Notes: a model not told the origin generated them from the sequence alone. A stretch of 64,000 nucleotides of DNA from Pisolithus tinctorius (GCA_024663395.1 JANFAH010000017.1:496001-560000), one strand, 5' to 3'. Counted from the stretch's first letter, positions 32,691-45,803 are shown. Numbers and translations: made by a program.

Positions 32691-35337
32691 ATGGTCAAGT
32701 TTACTCCAAGAAAGAAGGCAAGATATGCAACCAGCCAAAGCAACAAATCACCTACTAGGGCAGGATCTTTGAGCATCCAGGAACCCAATTTAGTCCAGGG
32801 TAATGATGCTGACCTATATTGCTACATGGATGATGCATCACCACCAAGGACATCAAGAATTCCAAAAAGCCAGGTGTGCATTATCAAACATCCCAGTGCT
32901 GGCAATGTGTGCCTTACAGTATTACAGAACAGTTATCTGGAAGAGTGGCTGCCCTATAAGAGTAGATACCTGTCTGTGCTCCTGGACATGGAGGCCCCAC
33001 CTGATGTCATGGCTTGTTTTGTGTGTAAAGCAGAAGGGGCACCATATAGATGCATGGACTGTGCACATTGCCCATTGTCTTGTAAAACATGTTGCATTGA
33101 GCAACACAAACTCAGACCATTCCATTGGGTACAAAAATGGAATGGAAGATTCTTTGAAGACTTCACTCTACAGCTGGTGAGTTCTGGTTTCAACCCATCA
33201 TCTGTGATGACTGATATCATAGGTTGGTTTGGTGCTACACTTGGGCCAAGCCAGAGCACCATGCCTGGTAGGAGAAGGTTCTTGGGAGGATGCTGCCAGC
33301 CATGTAGATGAAGAGTGGGAGGACATCAAGGCAAGTCAATGACTGGCACATCTCAACCCACTGAATGATAGAAACTATCTGACAGTTGTGGACACTGGTG
33401 GCATGCACTTTTGCAATGTGCAGTATTGCAACTGCCCTGGGTCTGAGGATTCACATCTTCAGTTTACCATGGCCAGCCTATTCCTGGCTACAACTAAGGC
33501 ACCAAGGACAGCTTTCACTTTCCAGGTGCTGGATGACTTCATCAGGGACAATGTTGAATGTGGAACCTCCACCATGAACTATTATAGCAAACTTCAGAGA
33601 GTCACCTCAAGCACATTTCCTCACCTAGTGCCAGTGAGTGCAATCACCCCTGGCCTACCATATGCCACATCGCTCATGCCAGTCAAAGAATAGGTATAGG
33701 GAATTGCTCAGGGTGTCAAGAATGTGGAGGCTCCTAAAGCTGTTGAAATGGCAGGGATTCCATCAACAGTCACCTGATCCTTGGGCCAGTGAACTTGTCC
33801 TCTTCTGCCTTGCCTGTCCCCAGCCAGGGATCAATGTATGGGATCAGGATATTGATCTCTCTGACTCCATATTCTATTCATTATTGCAAAGGCATTGTTA
33901 GCCTGACTTGTGTAGCTGGTGGTTTGCTAGAACCTTTGTGATGGACAGCAACTTCAAGGCTGAGCATGTGCTGCCCAAGAATGCTGCCAAAGAGGACTGG
34001 CTCATAGATGGAAATGGCTTCATTGTCACATCAGCTCCATACAAGGAATATTTGACCAGGACCATAAATTGAATAGAAGTCCATGTGCCATGATCACTCC
34101 AAAGGCACCAGACTGATTGTGTTGTGCAGAAATCTGACTGCAATAACCACTGGGCTGTTAATCAAGCAAATGCACAAAGGAATAAGTTGGAATTGACTGG
34201 GATTGGTGGATGTGCCTGTGTGAGGCATGGCTGTTTTGTACCTCATGCAATGGTTGACTTTCAGAAGGGAGAGCAGTATGCACCAATTCATAGTCCCCAG
34301 TCATGACTAACAATATAGCAGGCAGGTCAATATGGATTATGCTCTGGTCCATGCCATGCACCATGGATTGGACCCCTGGAAATCAGTCATAACCTTTTAT
34401 GACATCAATTGTCAGTATAGCAAGAACTTGGCCTGCTGGCTTGAGGAAAATAGATATCTCTCTCTGCCTTCTGGATTACAGACTCAGCCCAGCATTGGAC
34501 TATGGCATGTTCATGGCCATCAGACAGAGTGCTTCACCAGATATGCTCCAAACTTTATTCCAGGTGCCGGCCAGGTGGACAGTGAAATCATGGAGACCCT
34601 CTGGTCTTCTCTCAACATGATTTCACCATCAGCCTGGGGAATGGTGACAGCACATCATCAGGAGTTGCTGGACTTCCAAATGAATGATAGTAACTTCCTC
34701 AAAATGATATGGATGTGTATGTCATCACAGTACCTGGTTGACCATCACTTGATTACTTGTACATAGCATTGGCATTGAAACAGAAGTTCAAGGTTGCCAA
34801 GCAGTCATTAGCAACAATCCAAGATAAATTCAATGAGTTGGATAGCAAGGTACTGGATGGCTTGCATTGGTTATGGGTGGAACAAGAACTTGTGGCACAG
34901 TCATGCCAGCAGAATACTCTGCAGGCCATGGACATATATGAAGTCCAGCTGGAGAAGGGTAAGGGGGCCAACTGTATCATCTGTCCTGTAACTTACATAC
35001 ATCATGGTAGCACCCACCATGAAAGCCATTGAGATTGACCTAATCCATAACAACCATTCATTTAGCAGCTCACATGGTTCAGCTACTTGGATTGCATGGA
35101 CATTAAAGGTTGAGCAGGCTCAAATAGTGCTTGCTATGGATACATGACAGATGGATGCCAGGGTAACAGAGGCAGACTGGTTGTCAATTTTGTACTGGCA
35201 AGACTGGTTGCAATCACAGATTGATGCACTAGTACATGGAGCAGCCCAGTTCATTGGAAATGACTGGCAAGTTAACCCCAGGCAAAGGCCCAGAAGTATA
35301 GCCCCATTAAATGGGGACAGTAATGATGAAACTGATC
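32691..35337 (+). pseudogene. KDZ transposase B, N-terminal and central part
   Basis: First ATG at 32691 (MVKFTPRKKARYATSQSNK). The CxC2 cysteine cluster (CFVCKAEGAPYRCMDC, CPLSCKTCC, then H and PFHWVQKWN) lies at about 33010-33140. Further blocks: FCNVQYCNCPGSEDSHLQF (33410), LVLFCLACPQPGIN (33800), VMDSNFKAEHV (33940), ACVRHGCFVPHAMVDFQKGE (34215), FYDINCQYSKNLACW (34400), HGHQTECFTRY (34515) and DSEIMETLWSSLN (34580). The acidic residues of the MDSNF, YDINC and SEIMETLW blocks are the likely catalytic set. Several frame breaks occur. The reading stops at GDSNDETD where Gypsy-2 inserts, and resumes in frame at 49724. Confidence 0.9.
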
Positions 35338-37291
35338 TGTCATAGTCATGTCTTGACCCCAGCCAGACTTGGCCTCACATTCATTCAGTCTGGCCCTGGC
35401 CTCACCAATCCCTTATCTCCAGATGTCCTAGTGTGGTGTACACTGGTTTGCAGTGCATGTCATTTCAGTTAAGCTCTGCCCAGTGTCACACACCAAAGGT
35501 GTTGTGGACATGGTTACAGCTGACTCTGCCTAACTCATCAATGAGTTGCATGCAATGCCCATGCCATGTAGATGAAGACTAAAGGCCTCATGTGTAGAAA
35601 GACTGCTGGACATGAGCAGTCATCCTTCACACAAGAATGAGTTGTCAGTGCTAAAGAGAAAAGGGGAAGTGAGTTAAGCATGCATTAAAGGTTTTTAGTG
35701 CCCATGTACAGCATTCCAGTTTTCATTGTATCTCCACCATTTCCAAAGATATCAACTCCATTCTCACACTCACTTAAAGTGCTTGGCCATGCAATTCTGC
35801 CTTCCAAATTTGGAGAGGATCCTTGCACCCTATGCATTTCTACAGCACTCCATCCATCAGATGCTCATTTTGCTAGGTCCATCAATAATGGCCACCTCTT
35901 CATCAATCATCTTGCTTGTCTCATTTGACAGAGACAGTGGCTACATATATCTGCCAGGTTTTCCCACCAGCTTCTGTCCTGAAGCCCCCTGGTTCATCCC
36001 ATCATTGTCAGCCCCATCTCATCCCATGCAGCTTGGTCAGCATGTTCTCCTTGTCAGTATGACTTCCAGAAGGATGTTCTTTGGTCACCTCAGGTCTGTC
36101 ACTTGGTTAGAAAGGGTCTTATGAGGTCATTTCAGTCTCCCTGGTTGATGAAGCATATGGATCATTCCTCCCTGCTCCCTGCACTGTCTTTATTCCAATC
36201 TCATCCATCATTCTCCCCACATTGTGACAGCTGCAGCATAGTCTACTGTTCTCCAGCCTCCCTGATCACATCCATGATGAGTATGACATGCATCTTGCCT
36301 TCTTACTGCAAGATTCAGCAGAAGACATCCCCCCTTCTCCTTCTCCTTCAGCAGAGCCCCATCCATGAAGCTTTTGTTAACTTTGCTGAGAGGATGAAAG
36401 GGTGGGAGACACAATCACTTATGCTCCCATTGCCCCACAGACCCCCAATGCCCTAGCCCCCTTTGATGCCTGACTCATGCCCTTCAATTCTGGAATTAAT
36501 ACTTCCCTATCTGGAAACACTGTCCATCTGTCATGCCATCTTTGGATCTAGAGATGTCTCTGCTGAGATCTGACTTGCATTGCCACAAGTTTGCTTAGTC
36601 ATCCATTCACTCCTGTGTAACTTGTCATTGACTTGTGCCAGGAGCACATCCTATCTAAGTCCATTACTCCAGAGTACTTTCAGCTGAACACCTTTACCCT
36701 GTTCAGCATCCCCCATCCAGTCATCACTCACTTGTCTTCTCCTGCATAACTCATCATCAACTTGTGCCAGGAGCACCTCCACTTGAAGTCCCCCCCACAT
36801 TAGATTTTCTTCTGCACTCCAGGTTCCATGGAGGCAAACCACCACTTGCACATTATTTGTCTTTGGTGTTGGATTTGTTTGGTTTTCACCAGCTTTCCAC
36901 ACTTTGACTCACACTGGTCTTGTCCCTGGTCCACCCTGCCCTGGTCTCCAGTACCTTAGTCATACCTTACTAATACTTGTTTTACCAATCATCTTAGCAA
37001 TCTTTGCAAGACTGGCATTACCAGTCTCTGTACTATAGCTACTTCTAGTATATAAGCTCTTAGATACTCAGCTTGTACTCTCCAGTCTGAAATCAAATAA
37101 GTTCTATCTGTAATTCTTGGCCTCAGACTCAGACTGAAACCCATACAAGGGAACAGTGCTGCCTTCCCAGTCACTAAGTCCAATCAGTCCATCCCCTGTA
37201 TCTCTGCTCCTTCCCTCTGATACTGACCCCTTGGCCTTGTGCCCACCTTGGTCTCCTGTCTGGCCTCAACCCAGACATCATGAACTTGACA
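35338..37291 (+). repeat. 5' LTR of Gypsy-2, interrupted
   Basis: Parts 35338-35483 and 36914-37291 together match the 3' LTR (49202-49723). The interruption falls between GCTCTGCCCAG and TCTTGTCC, which are contiguous in the 3' LTR. AGTATATAAGCTC (37058) is the likely TATA box. Confidence 0.9.
35484..36913 (+). mobile_element. Long LTR-like element, copy 1 (1430 bp)
   Basis: Starts TGTCACACACC and ends TTTGACTCACA. Flanks CCAG (35480-35483) and CTGG (36914-36917) fit a 4-bp duplication CCGG decayed by CpG deamination on opposite strands. Homologous to 42499-47916 and, inverted, 52479-54291. It contains repeats of a roughly 45-bp CCTG(T/C)(G/A)TAACT(C/T)(A/G)TCATCAACTTGTGCCAGGAGCAC segment. 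No coding region is recognised. Best read as a solo LTR or non-autonomous LTR element. Confidence 0.65.
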
Positions 37292-37329
37292 GTATTTCAG
37301 ACTTGCCACTTGTGTGGGTCTAACATACA

Positions 37330-38700
37330 ATGGCAACCAAGACTTGTTTCCAACCTCCCTGTGGCTGTTCTGCCACCAACCCTGACTCCACCTCAGCCAG
37401 TGGAACTTTCTGTGAGACAGCACTAGCTGCCTTGGGCACCACTAGATGATCCCTGGACCCCCTTAGTCCTTTCAGGGGCTTTTCAGCCTGATCATCTGAT
37501 ACTCCTACCCCACATCACCCCATTGCTCCCATCCCCAGTGGTGATCCTGGGGATGAAGGGCTGGATGACAATGACAATGACAATCCCAATGATAATGACC
37601 CTGGCAATGGTCCCAGTGATGATGGGCCTGGTGATGGTAATCTGGATGAGAATGATCTGGAGGACAAACTGGACTTCCCAGACCTGGACACCAAATCTGC
37701 AGTTGCAGTCTTTGACAGTCTTGCAAAGGCCATCAAGCTACTGGCCTGCAACACCCACACTAGTCCTGAGTCCTCAAGCAGGACCAAGTTGTGTGAGCCC
37801 AATACCTTTGATGGTACTGACCCCAAGAAGTTTTGTGCCTTCTTCATTCAGTGCAAGCTTAATTTTCCAGACTGACCCTGGGCTTTTAGGACTGACCATG
37901 CCAAAGTCATCTTTGTGCAGTCTTACCTCAAGGGCATGGCTCTTGAATGGTTTGAGCCAGACTTGCTTGGTGTCAAGGACCCCAATGACTGGCCTCTCTG
38001 GATGGACTCCTGGAGGGAGTTCATCCTGGAGTTACAAACCACCTTCAGCCCTCATGACCCAGTTGCTGATGCCAAGAGCCAACTCGACCATCTACACATG
38101 AAAGATGGTCAGTGCATTAACAAGTATGTAGTTGATTTTAATTGGCTTGCCTCACAAGTCCAAGGCTATGGAGATGGTGTGCTGCACCACCACTTCTACT
38201 CCAGACTCCCAGACTGGATCAAGGATGAAGTCTGTCAGGTTGGCAAGCCCTGGACACTACATGAGCTCCACCACCTTGCCCAGGAGATAGATGTGCACTA
38301 TTGGGAGCACAAGGAAGAAATCCAATGGGCAAGTAAGCATCAGAGCTCCCCTTCCAACAAAAACAACAAGTCCAGCAGCTCCAGTAACAACAGTCAGTCC
38401 AAGACCAGCCAAGACAAGCCCAAGACCAGCAGTAACAATACTGGTTCTACCCAGTCCAAGCTGGCTTTATCAAAGCCAGGCAACAACAATAATAGCAATT
38501 CATCCAAGCCTGAGTCTAGCAAACTTGGCAAGGATGGAAAGCATCACCTAGATGGAAACCTCTGCATGTTCTGTGGAGGGTCTGGCCACTTCACTGACAA
38601 ATGCCCCAAGAAAGCCAGTAAGGCCAAGGCTCATGCCATGGCCAGCACCAAGGCTGCATTGTCCTTGGGCTTGGGTTCTACCCCAAAGACAAAAAAAATA
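37330..38700 (+). pseudogene. Gag of Gypsy-2
   Basis: The ATG at 37330 (MATKTCFQPPC) is in frame with the long block at 37915-38946. Acidic N/D-rich region, then FDGTDPKKF, ALEWFEPDLL, LQTTFSPHDPVADAKSQLDH and INKYVVDFNWLASQVQGYG, with a CCHC knuckle CMFCGGSGHFTDKC at about 38565. In-frame stops at about 37447, 37489 and 37876 precede the intact part. A 38-residue S/N/K-rich linker separates the gag core from the knuckle. In this copy gag reads on into the protease region in the same frame. Confidence 0.9.
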
Positions 38701-41700
38701 GGTAGCAGCTCCTGGGACTCTGCACATACTGGGAGCTGCATTGACTCCAGTTGTGCAAACTTGGAGGCTCATCTCAATGCATCTGCTCTTTCCAGCCCAA
38801 ATTCATTAACTCTGTACATCACCATAGAAAATCATGATTTACTTCAGCTTTGTACCCTAGTTGACTCCAGCTCCACTCATTGTTTTATAGATAATCAATT
38901 TGCTAATCAACATTTGTTTACCCCTTACTTGGTTTCACCAATCTGACTCTGGCTTTTTGATGGAACATCTGCATTCACCATAACCCAAGCAATAGATGTC
39001 TCAATCTGCTTTGCATCTGGAGATGTCACACCAGTAACCCTGTATCTTGCCCTGTTAGATTCTGAGTGTAAAGTAGTTCTTGGGCATAACTGGCTCACCC
39101 AATACAATCTGTTGATTGACTGGGTATTGAGCAGTATTACTTTCTGGACTCATACATAAGGAATGCTAACCCCATTGACACCCTCTGTAAGACCAGTCTC
39201 CACTAGCCTTCCTGACTCTGGTCCTAGTGACCTAACTGGCCTTGCACCATCTGTACTGGTCTCTGACTCCCCAGCTCACACCTCCCTGAAGGCCCCTCTT
39301 GTTTCCCTAATCAATGCAGCTGCTTTTGTGTGCACCTGCAAACTTGAAGGGTCTGTCCAATTCCAACTTCAGCTCTGCCCCTCAGACTCAGCTCAAGCCT
39401 GATTGGCCTCAGCTTCCCCTCCTCTGGCCCTACCCAATGTACTGGAAGAGTACCATGATTTTGCTGATGTCTTCAGCAAAGCCAAGGCCTTGGCACTCCC
39501 ACCACACCAGGAGTACAACTTGAAGATAGAGCTTGAAGAAGGAACAACCCCACCACTAGGCACCATCTATTCACTGTCCCCAGTCAAGCTGCAAGCTCTC
39601 CAGACTTTCATTGATGAAAATCTCACTACTGGTTTCATTTGTCTGACCTCTTCCCCCTATGCTGTGCTGGTCCTCTTTGTTAAAAAGAAGGATGGCTCCC
39701 TCCAGCTCTGTGTGGACTTCCACAGCCTGAACAAAATCACTAAGAAAGACTGATACCTGCTACCACTCATCTTTGACCTCTTAGACTCACCAAGCCAAGC
39801 CAAGATCTATACCAAGATTGATCTCTGGCATGCCTACCATCTTGTCTGGATTACCCTGGGTGATGAATGGAAGACCACATTCCAGACTCAGTACAGTTCC
39901 TATGAGTGGTTAGTGATGCCCTTCAGCCTCACCAATGCCCTGGCCACATTCCAATGCTTTGTGAATACCATTTTTGTGGACATGTTGGATGTCTGTGTAG
40001 TTGTCTACCTAGATGACATCCTAATCTACTCTGGAGATAAGGAGTCCCACAAGCAGCATGTCCAAGAGGTACTCTGCTGGCTTCAGCTTCACAGCCTTTA
40101 TGTGAAGCCAGAGAAATGTGAGTTCCACTTGGACTCAGTCAAATATCTCAGCTTCCACCTTTCCACTGCTGGCCTCACAATGTTGAAGGAAAAGGTCCAG
40201 ACCATCTGTGATTGGCCTGAGCCTTGCAAGGTCAAGGACATACAATCTTTCCTTGGCTTCACTAACTTTTACTGCCAGTTCATCTTCAATTACTCAGACA
40301 TCATCATACTGTTGACCTGGCTCACTCACAAAGGTGCCCCTTGGAACTTCTCTGAGGAGTGCCACTGGTCATTCAATAACCTCAAGGCTGCCTTCACCAC
40401 CACACTGGTCTTAACTCATTTCATTCCCAGGGTCCCCATCACTGTCAAGACTGATGCATCAGACTATGCCATCACTGGCATTCTATCTATCACCTGTGGC
40501 AATGGCCAGATACATCCAGTTGCCTTCTACTCCCAAACTCTAACTGCCCTGGAATTGGACTATGATACTCACAATAAGGAATTGCTTGCTATTTTCAAAG
40601 CATTCTGGACCTGGAACCACTACCTTGAGGGCTCAGCCTCACTGGTTGACATTGTCACCAACCATAAGAACCTAGAGTACTTTTCTACCACTAAGGTACT
40701 CACTTGCTGGTCTGAATTCCTCTCGCAGTTCAATATGATGATCAAGTTCAGGCCTGGTAAGCTTGGGGCTAAGCCCAATGCCCTAACTAGCTGATGGGAC
40801 ATCTACCCCAAAGAGGGGGATAGCAGCTATGCCCAAGTGAACCTGCAGAACCTGAGACCAGTCTTCACCCAGGAGCAACTAGTGGTCTCCCTCCATGTGA
40901 CCTACCTTGAGTACCTGGTCTTATGAGCAGTTGCCTTAATGGGTGTTGAAAAACTACACAATGATATCCTGACCACACTGCCAGATGACCTGGTCTCACA
41001 AGTCTGCTTATCTGACATGTCTGATCCCCAGTGGTCTGTAGATGACATCAGCTTCCTTCATCTCGATGGAAGGATCTATGTGCCAGACTCAAATGATCTC
41101 CACCTTAGGGTCTTGCACTTCAAGCATGACCATCCCCTATCCAGCCACTTCAGCCAAAACTGCACACTAGAGCTCATCTGGTGTGAGTACACCTGGCCCA
41201 GCCTCAAGACATTTGTCAAAGACTATGTCTGGTCCTGCATGGCCTGTGCTCAGGCTAAGGTTCCCTGCCATCAGCCTTACAGCCTTCTCAAACAACTTCT
41301 GGTGCCAGAGAAGCCATGGAATTCCATCTCTATGGATTTCATTGAGCAACTCCTGGCCTCTTCCAGCTTCATGGCCATCCTTGTAGTAGTTGACCAGCTC
41401 TCTAAGAAGGCCATCTTCATCCCCACTCATGACACTATCACAGCCCCAGAACTTGCCAAACTCTTCCTACTCCATGTCTTTTCTAAGCATGGAGTGCCAG
41501 CCCATGTAACCTCAGGCCAAGGCTCAGAGTTTGCCTTGCACTTCTTCCAGTCACTTGGTAAGGTCTTGGATATGTGCTTACACTTCACCTTGGGCTACCA
41601 CCCCAAAGGCAATGGCCAGACTGAGAGGACTAACCAGACACTGGAATGGTACCTCTGAATCTACTGTAAATACCAACAGGACAACTGGGCCAACCTACTA

Positions 41701-42405
41701 CCTCTGGCCAAGTTCACTTACAACAATGCCCCTAGCACCACTACTGGTGTCTCACCATTCTTTGCTAATAAGGGCTACCACCCTAACATCTTGGTATACC
41801 CAGAGTGTGATCTTACCTCTGCTCAGGCTCATGATTATGCAGTCAACTTAGACTCACTGCACCAATACCTACATGAGGAGATGACCCTCACCCAACAATG
41901 ATACCAAGGCCTGGCTGATGCCAAATGCATGCTGGCTCTGGACTTCAAGGTCAGTGACCAGGTATATGTCAAAGCCAAGTACTTCTGGTCAACCCAGCCT
42001 TCCAAGAAGCTCTTGGAGAAGAACCTTGGACTGTACCCAGTCATAGCTCAGGCCAGTACCCACTTGTTCACACTGTGCCTGCTGGACTCAATGTGCACAG
42101 TACATCTAGTCTTTCATGTTTCCCAGCTCAAGCTGGCCATCCCTAACACCATCCTGAACCAGACTCAGCCACCACCCCCACCAGTCAAAGTTGATGGTGA
42201 ACTGGAGTTTGAGGTGGCTGAAATCCTTGACTCCAAGGTCAACTGGCATCACTGGTGTTGGCTTCAGTACCTGGTCTGGTGGACTGGTTAAAAAGGGACT
42301 GATGAAGAAACCACTTGGGTACTTGCTACTGAGCTTGACAATGCCTCTGAACTCATACAAGAGTTCCATTTCCACTACCCCACTAAACCCAGCCCTTTTC
42401 AATGA
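38700..42405 (+). pseudogene. Pol of Gypsy-2, CpG-decayed
   Basis: Protease TLVDSSSTHCFIDNQFAN (38860-38910). RT has [31 protein letters not shown] (40000-40035) and SFLGFTNFYCQFIFNYSD. RNase H has TVKTDASDYAITGIL. Integrase has KHDHPLSSHFSQN, CMAC, SMDFIEQLL and GYHPKGNGQTERTNQTLEW. The C-terminus is chromo-like (LQYLVWWTG, stop, GTDEETTW). Compared with Gypsy-1, Arg codons are Cys, Gln, Trp or stop at many places (for example CARAK against CAQAK, VRWAGY against VWWTG). Stops include TGAs at 38943, 39400, 39750, 40792, 40924 and 41656. Confidence 0.93.
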
Positions 42406-43794
42406 GGACTGGCTTTGACTGGCCTCAGTTTCTGTTCTGTTCTCTATCAGTATATAGTTTCCTTTGATTCCCTACTTACCTTGTTCCCTTCTTCTCACTG
42501 TCATACACCAAATGTGTTGTGGACATGGTTACAGCTGACTCTGCCTAACTTGTCAATGAGTTGCATGCAATGCCCATGCCATGCAGGTGAAGACTAAAGG
42601 CCTCATGTGTAGAAAGACTGCTGGACATGAGCAGTCATCCTTTGCACAAGAATGAGTTGTCAGTGCTAAAGAGAAAAGAGGAAGTGAGTTAAGCACACAT
42701 TAAAGGTGTTTAGCACCCATGTACAGCATTCCAGTTTTCATCATATCTCCACCATTTCCAAAGATATTGACTCCATTCTCACACTCACTTAAAGTGCTCA
42801 GCCACACAATTCTGCCTTCCAAATTTGGAGAGGATCCTTGCACCCTATGCATTTCTACAGCACTCCATCCATCAGATGCTCATTTCACTAAGTCCATCAC
42901 TCATGGCTGCCTCTTTGTCAATTGTCTTGCTTGTCTCATTTGCCAGAGACAGTGGCTACATATATCTGCCAGGTGTTCCCACCAGCTTCTGTCCTGAAGC
43001 CCCCTGGTTCATCTTGTCATTGTCAGCCCCATCTCATCCCATGCAGCTTGGTCAGCATGTTCTCCTTGTCAATATGACTTCAAGAAGGATGTTCTTTGGT
43101 TGCCTCAGGTCTGTCACTCAGTTATAAAGGTCTTATGTAGTTGTTTTGGTCTCCCCAGTTGATGAAGCATATGGATCATTCCTCCCTGCTCCCTGCACTG
43201 TCTTTATTCCAATCTTGTCCATCATTCTTCCTGCGTTGTGACATCTGCAGCATAATCTACTGTTCTCCAGCCTCCCTGATTGCATCCATGATGAGTATGA
43301 CATGCATCTTGCCTTCTTACTGCAAGATCCAGCAGAAGACATCCCCCCTTCTCCTCCTCCATCAGAGCCCCATTCATGAAGCTTTTGTCAACTTTGCTGA
43401 GAGGATGAAAGGGTGGGAGACATGATTGCTTATGCTCCCATTGCCCCACAGACCCCCAACACCCTAGCCCCTTTGATGCCTGACTTATGCCCTTCAATTC
43501 TGGAATTAATACTTCCCTATCTGGAAACACTGCCCATCTGTCATGCCATCTTTGGATCTAGAGATGTCTCCACCACTTCAGTCAACCCCCCTTGGAGACC
43601 TATTAGGTCTGGAGATTTTGATATAAGTATTAACCTAATAGGTGTCATTTTGTTGGGAATTCCCAACTTTTGGGGATTCTCCACCACCATTCCTGGAGAT
43701 TCTCCAGGGCAGCAATTTGGTATGGTTGGAGAAAACATTTTCTCCATAATATATATATATTATACATCAAATGAAAGGGTAGCTGGGGTCCAAG

Positions 43795-44095
43795 TTGGAC
43801 TTTCTGCAGGCTAAATAGACCCCCTTTCCAGGTTGATCCTGGGCTTTCTGCAGGCTAAATAGACCACCTTCCCAGGTTGATCCTGGGCTTTCCCCAGGCT
43901 AAATAGACCTGCTTTCCAGGTTGATCCTGGGCTTTCCCCAGGCTAAATAGACCTGCTTTCCAGGCTGATCCTGGGATTTCCCCAGGCTAAATAGACCTGC
44001 TTTCCAGGTGAACCTGGGCTTTCCCCAGGCTAAATAGACCTGCTTTCCAGGTGAACCTGGGTTTTCCCCAGGCTAAATAGACCCACTTTACCAGG
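43795..44095 (+). repeat. 43-45-bp tandem repeats, left arm of the palindrome
   Basis: Seven copies of AGGCTAAATAGAC followed by (C/T)(T/C)GCTTTCCAGGT(TGAT/GAA)CCTGGGCTTTCCCC. The mirror array at 46630-46885 has six. Each unit contains CCAGG...CCTGG and can fold locally. Confidence 0.85.
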
Positions 44096-44257
44096 CCATG
44101 TCCTGGTGGAGATTTTCCATGCATCAGGAAAACAGTGGTTGTTCTAACTGTTCTAATCACAACTTATCTCAGAAAGGTAGATGTATAAGTGGAATGGATG
44201 CCAAGGAACATATAGAACAAGTGAATTAAGCAAGACACATATGGTTCTATAGAGCAC

Positions 44258-44926
44258 TGTCAAGTCTGAGCCTACTCCAATCAACTCTGATGCTTAACCA
44301 GGTCTGGAGAGAGGTGTGGAAGCAAGTCTGACACAGATGAATGGAACTCTGACTAGTGGAGGATTGGCAGGGACAAAGTCAGCTGAGGCAGAAATGGAGC
44401 AGGGTGAGGGTGTCAGGTTTAGCTTGTGCACTACCCCCTTGCATGATGTCAGCCCTCATATTTCAGAGGAAGAGACCAGACAGATGTTTGGAGATAACTC
44501 TGACAGGCAGAGGATGGAGAGAGATGGAGTAGGAACTTTGGTGATATTCATACTGAAGAACAGTGGAGTACTGTACATGCTTTTATGCTGCTATGGAGGT
44601 GCAGTAACTGGAATCAGGACTGACATATGGAGACTCATAAGTTTTCAAGTAACAACTTTCTGGATGATGAATGAAGGGAAGATGGAGAACATATGACAGG
44701 TAACACAGAACAAGCCAAAAAGGAAACAATCCAGGTGATGGACCATGTGGTGCACAAGGATGGCCTGCATGGTCTGACAAGAGACTGGTACAAGTCCAAC
44801 AGAAGGCAGAGTGGAGGAGACTCATAAATGGTAGAGTGCAGGCAGAGTTGGTGCAGAGAGTGTGAATGAGCAGTGGAGTAGGGTGTGGAGTGAGTAGGGA
44901 CTTAGAGTAAATGCATGGTTGTGACA
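44258..44926 (-). repeat. Solo LTR in the left arm of the palindrome
   Basis: Mirror image of 45804-46472. On the minus strand it starts TGTCACAACC and ends CAGACTTGACA. It is a CpG-depleted relative of the LTR at 6438-7239: both have CAGTATGAATAT and CTCTGAAATA(C/T)GAGGGCTGA, and the stretch that reads GCTCGCGCAAGGGGGCAGCGCACTAGCT there reads with TG or CA for CG here. Confidence 0.75.
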
Positions 44927-45149
44927 AGTACTATGAATCAAGAGTTACAGTAATATAGTGGGCATGAAGATGTCAATAAGTCACTTACAGACCACATTAG
45001 GACCACAGAAAAAAAAGTGTGTCAGTAAGACAGCATGAATTAGATGATGTTAGACAATGAGCACTAAAGTGCTGCAAATATCAAGACATCATTAGATGCA
45101 GTGTAGACTATTAGACCACTTAGAAAAAGTTTTGTTTTCCTGATGCAGC

Positions 45150-45590
45150 CCACTGGGGATTCTCCATGTCATGCTGGGGATTCTCCATGCCTGGCTGGGG
45201 ATTCTCCATGTCACAATGGAGATTCTCCATGGCATGCTGGAGATTCTCCATGTCTCCTGGGGATTCTCCATGTCATGTTGGAGATTCTCCATGGCCCCTG
45301 GGGATTCTCCATGGCATGCTGAGGATTCTCCATGGCTGGCTGGGGATTCTCGTCATGATGGAGATTCTCTGTGGCTGGCTGGGGACCCAGGTGCCATGGA
45401 GAATCCCCTGCCAGCCATGGAGAATCTCCATCATGACATGGAGAATCCCCAGCATGCCATGGAGAATCTCCAACATGACATGGAGAATCTCCAACATGAC
45501 ATGGAGAATCTCCAGCATGACATGGAGAATCTCCATCATGATATGGAGAATCCCCAGGAGCCATGGAGAATCCCCAGTGGGCTGCATCAG
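45150..45590. repeat. Inverted minisatellite at the palindrome centre
   Basis: The left half (to about 45390) repeats GGGGATTCTCCATG or GGAGATTCTCCATG with 7-15-bp connectors. The right half repeats the reverse complement CATGGAGAATCCCC/CATGGAGAATCTCC. The switch in direction is at about 45390, slightly off the arithmetic centre (45365). Open frames through it on both strands are repeat artefacts. Confidence 0.85.
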
Positions 45591-45803
45591 GAAAACAAAA
45601 CTTTTTCTAAGTGGTCTAATAGTCTACACTGCATCTAATGATGTCTTGATATTTGCAGCACTTTAGTGCTCATTGTCTAACATCATCTAATTCATGCTGT
45701 CTTACTGACACACTTTTTTTTCTGTGGTCCTAATGTGGTCTGTAAGTGACTTATTGACATCTTCATGCCCACTATATTACTGTAACTCTTGATTCATAGT
45801 ACT

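Noticed and set aside
44316..44696. 126- and 114-codon frames, each found twice in the palindrome
   Set aside because: They lie within the solo LTRs of the arms and have no domain features; duplication is due to the palindrome.
45166..45666. Frames of 104-166 codons through the palindrome centre (MENLQHDMENP-type repeats)
   Set aside because: Products of the inverted minisatellite, open on both strands.
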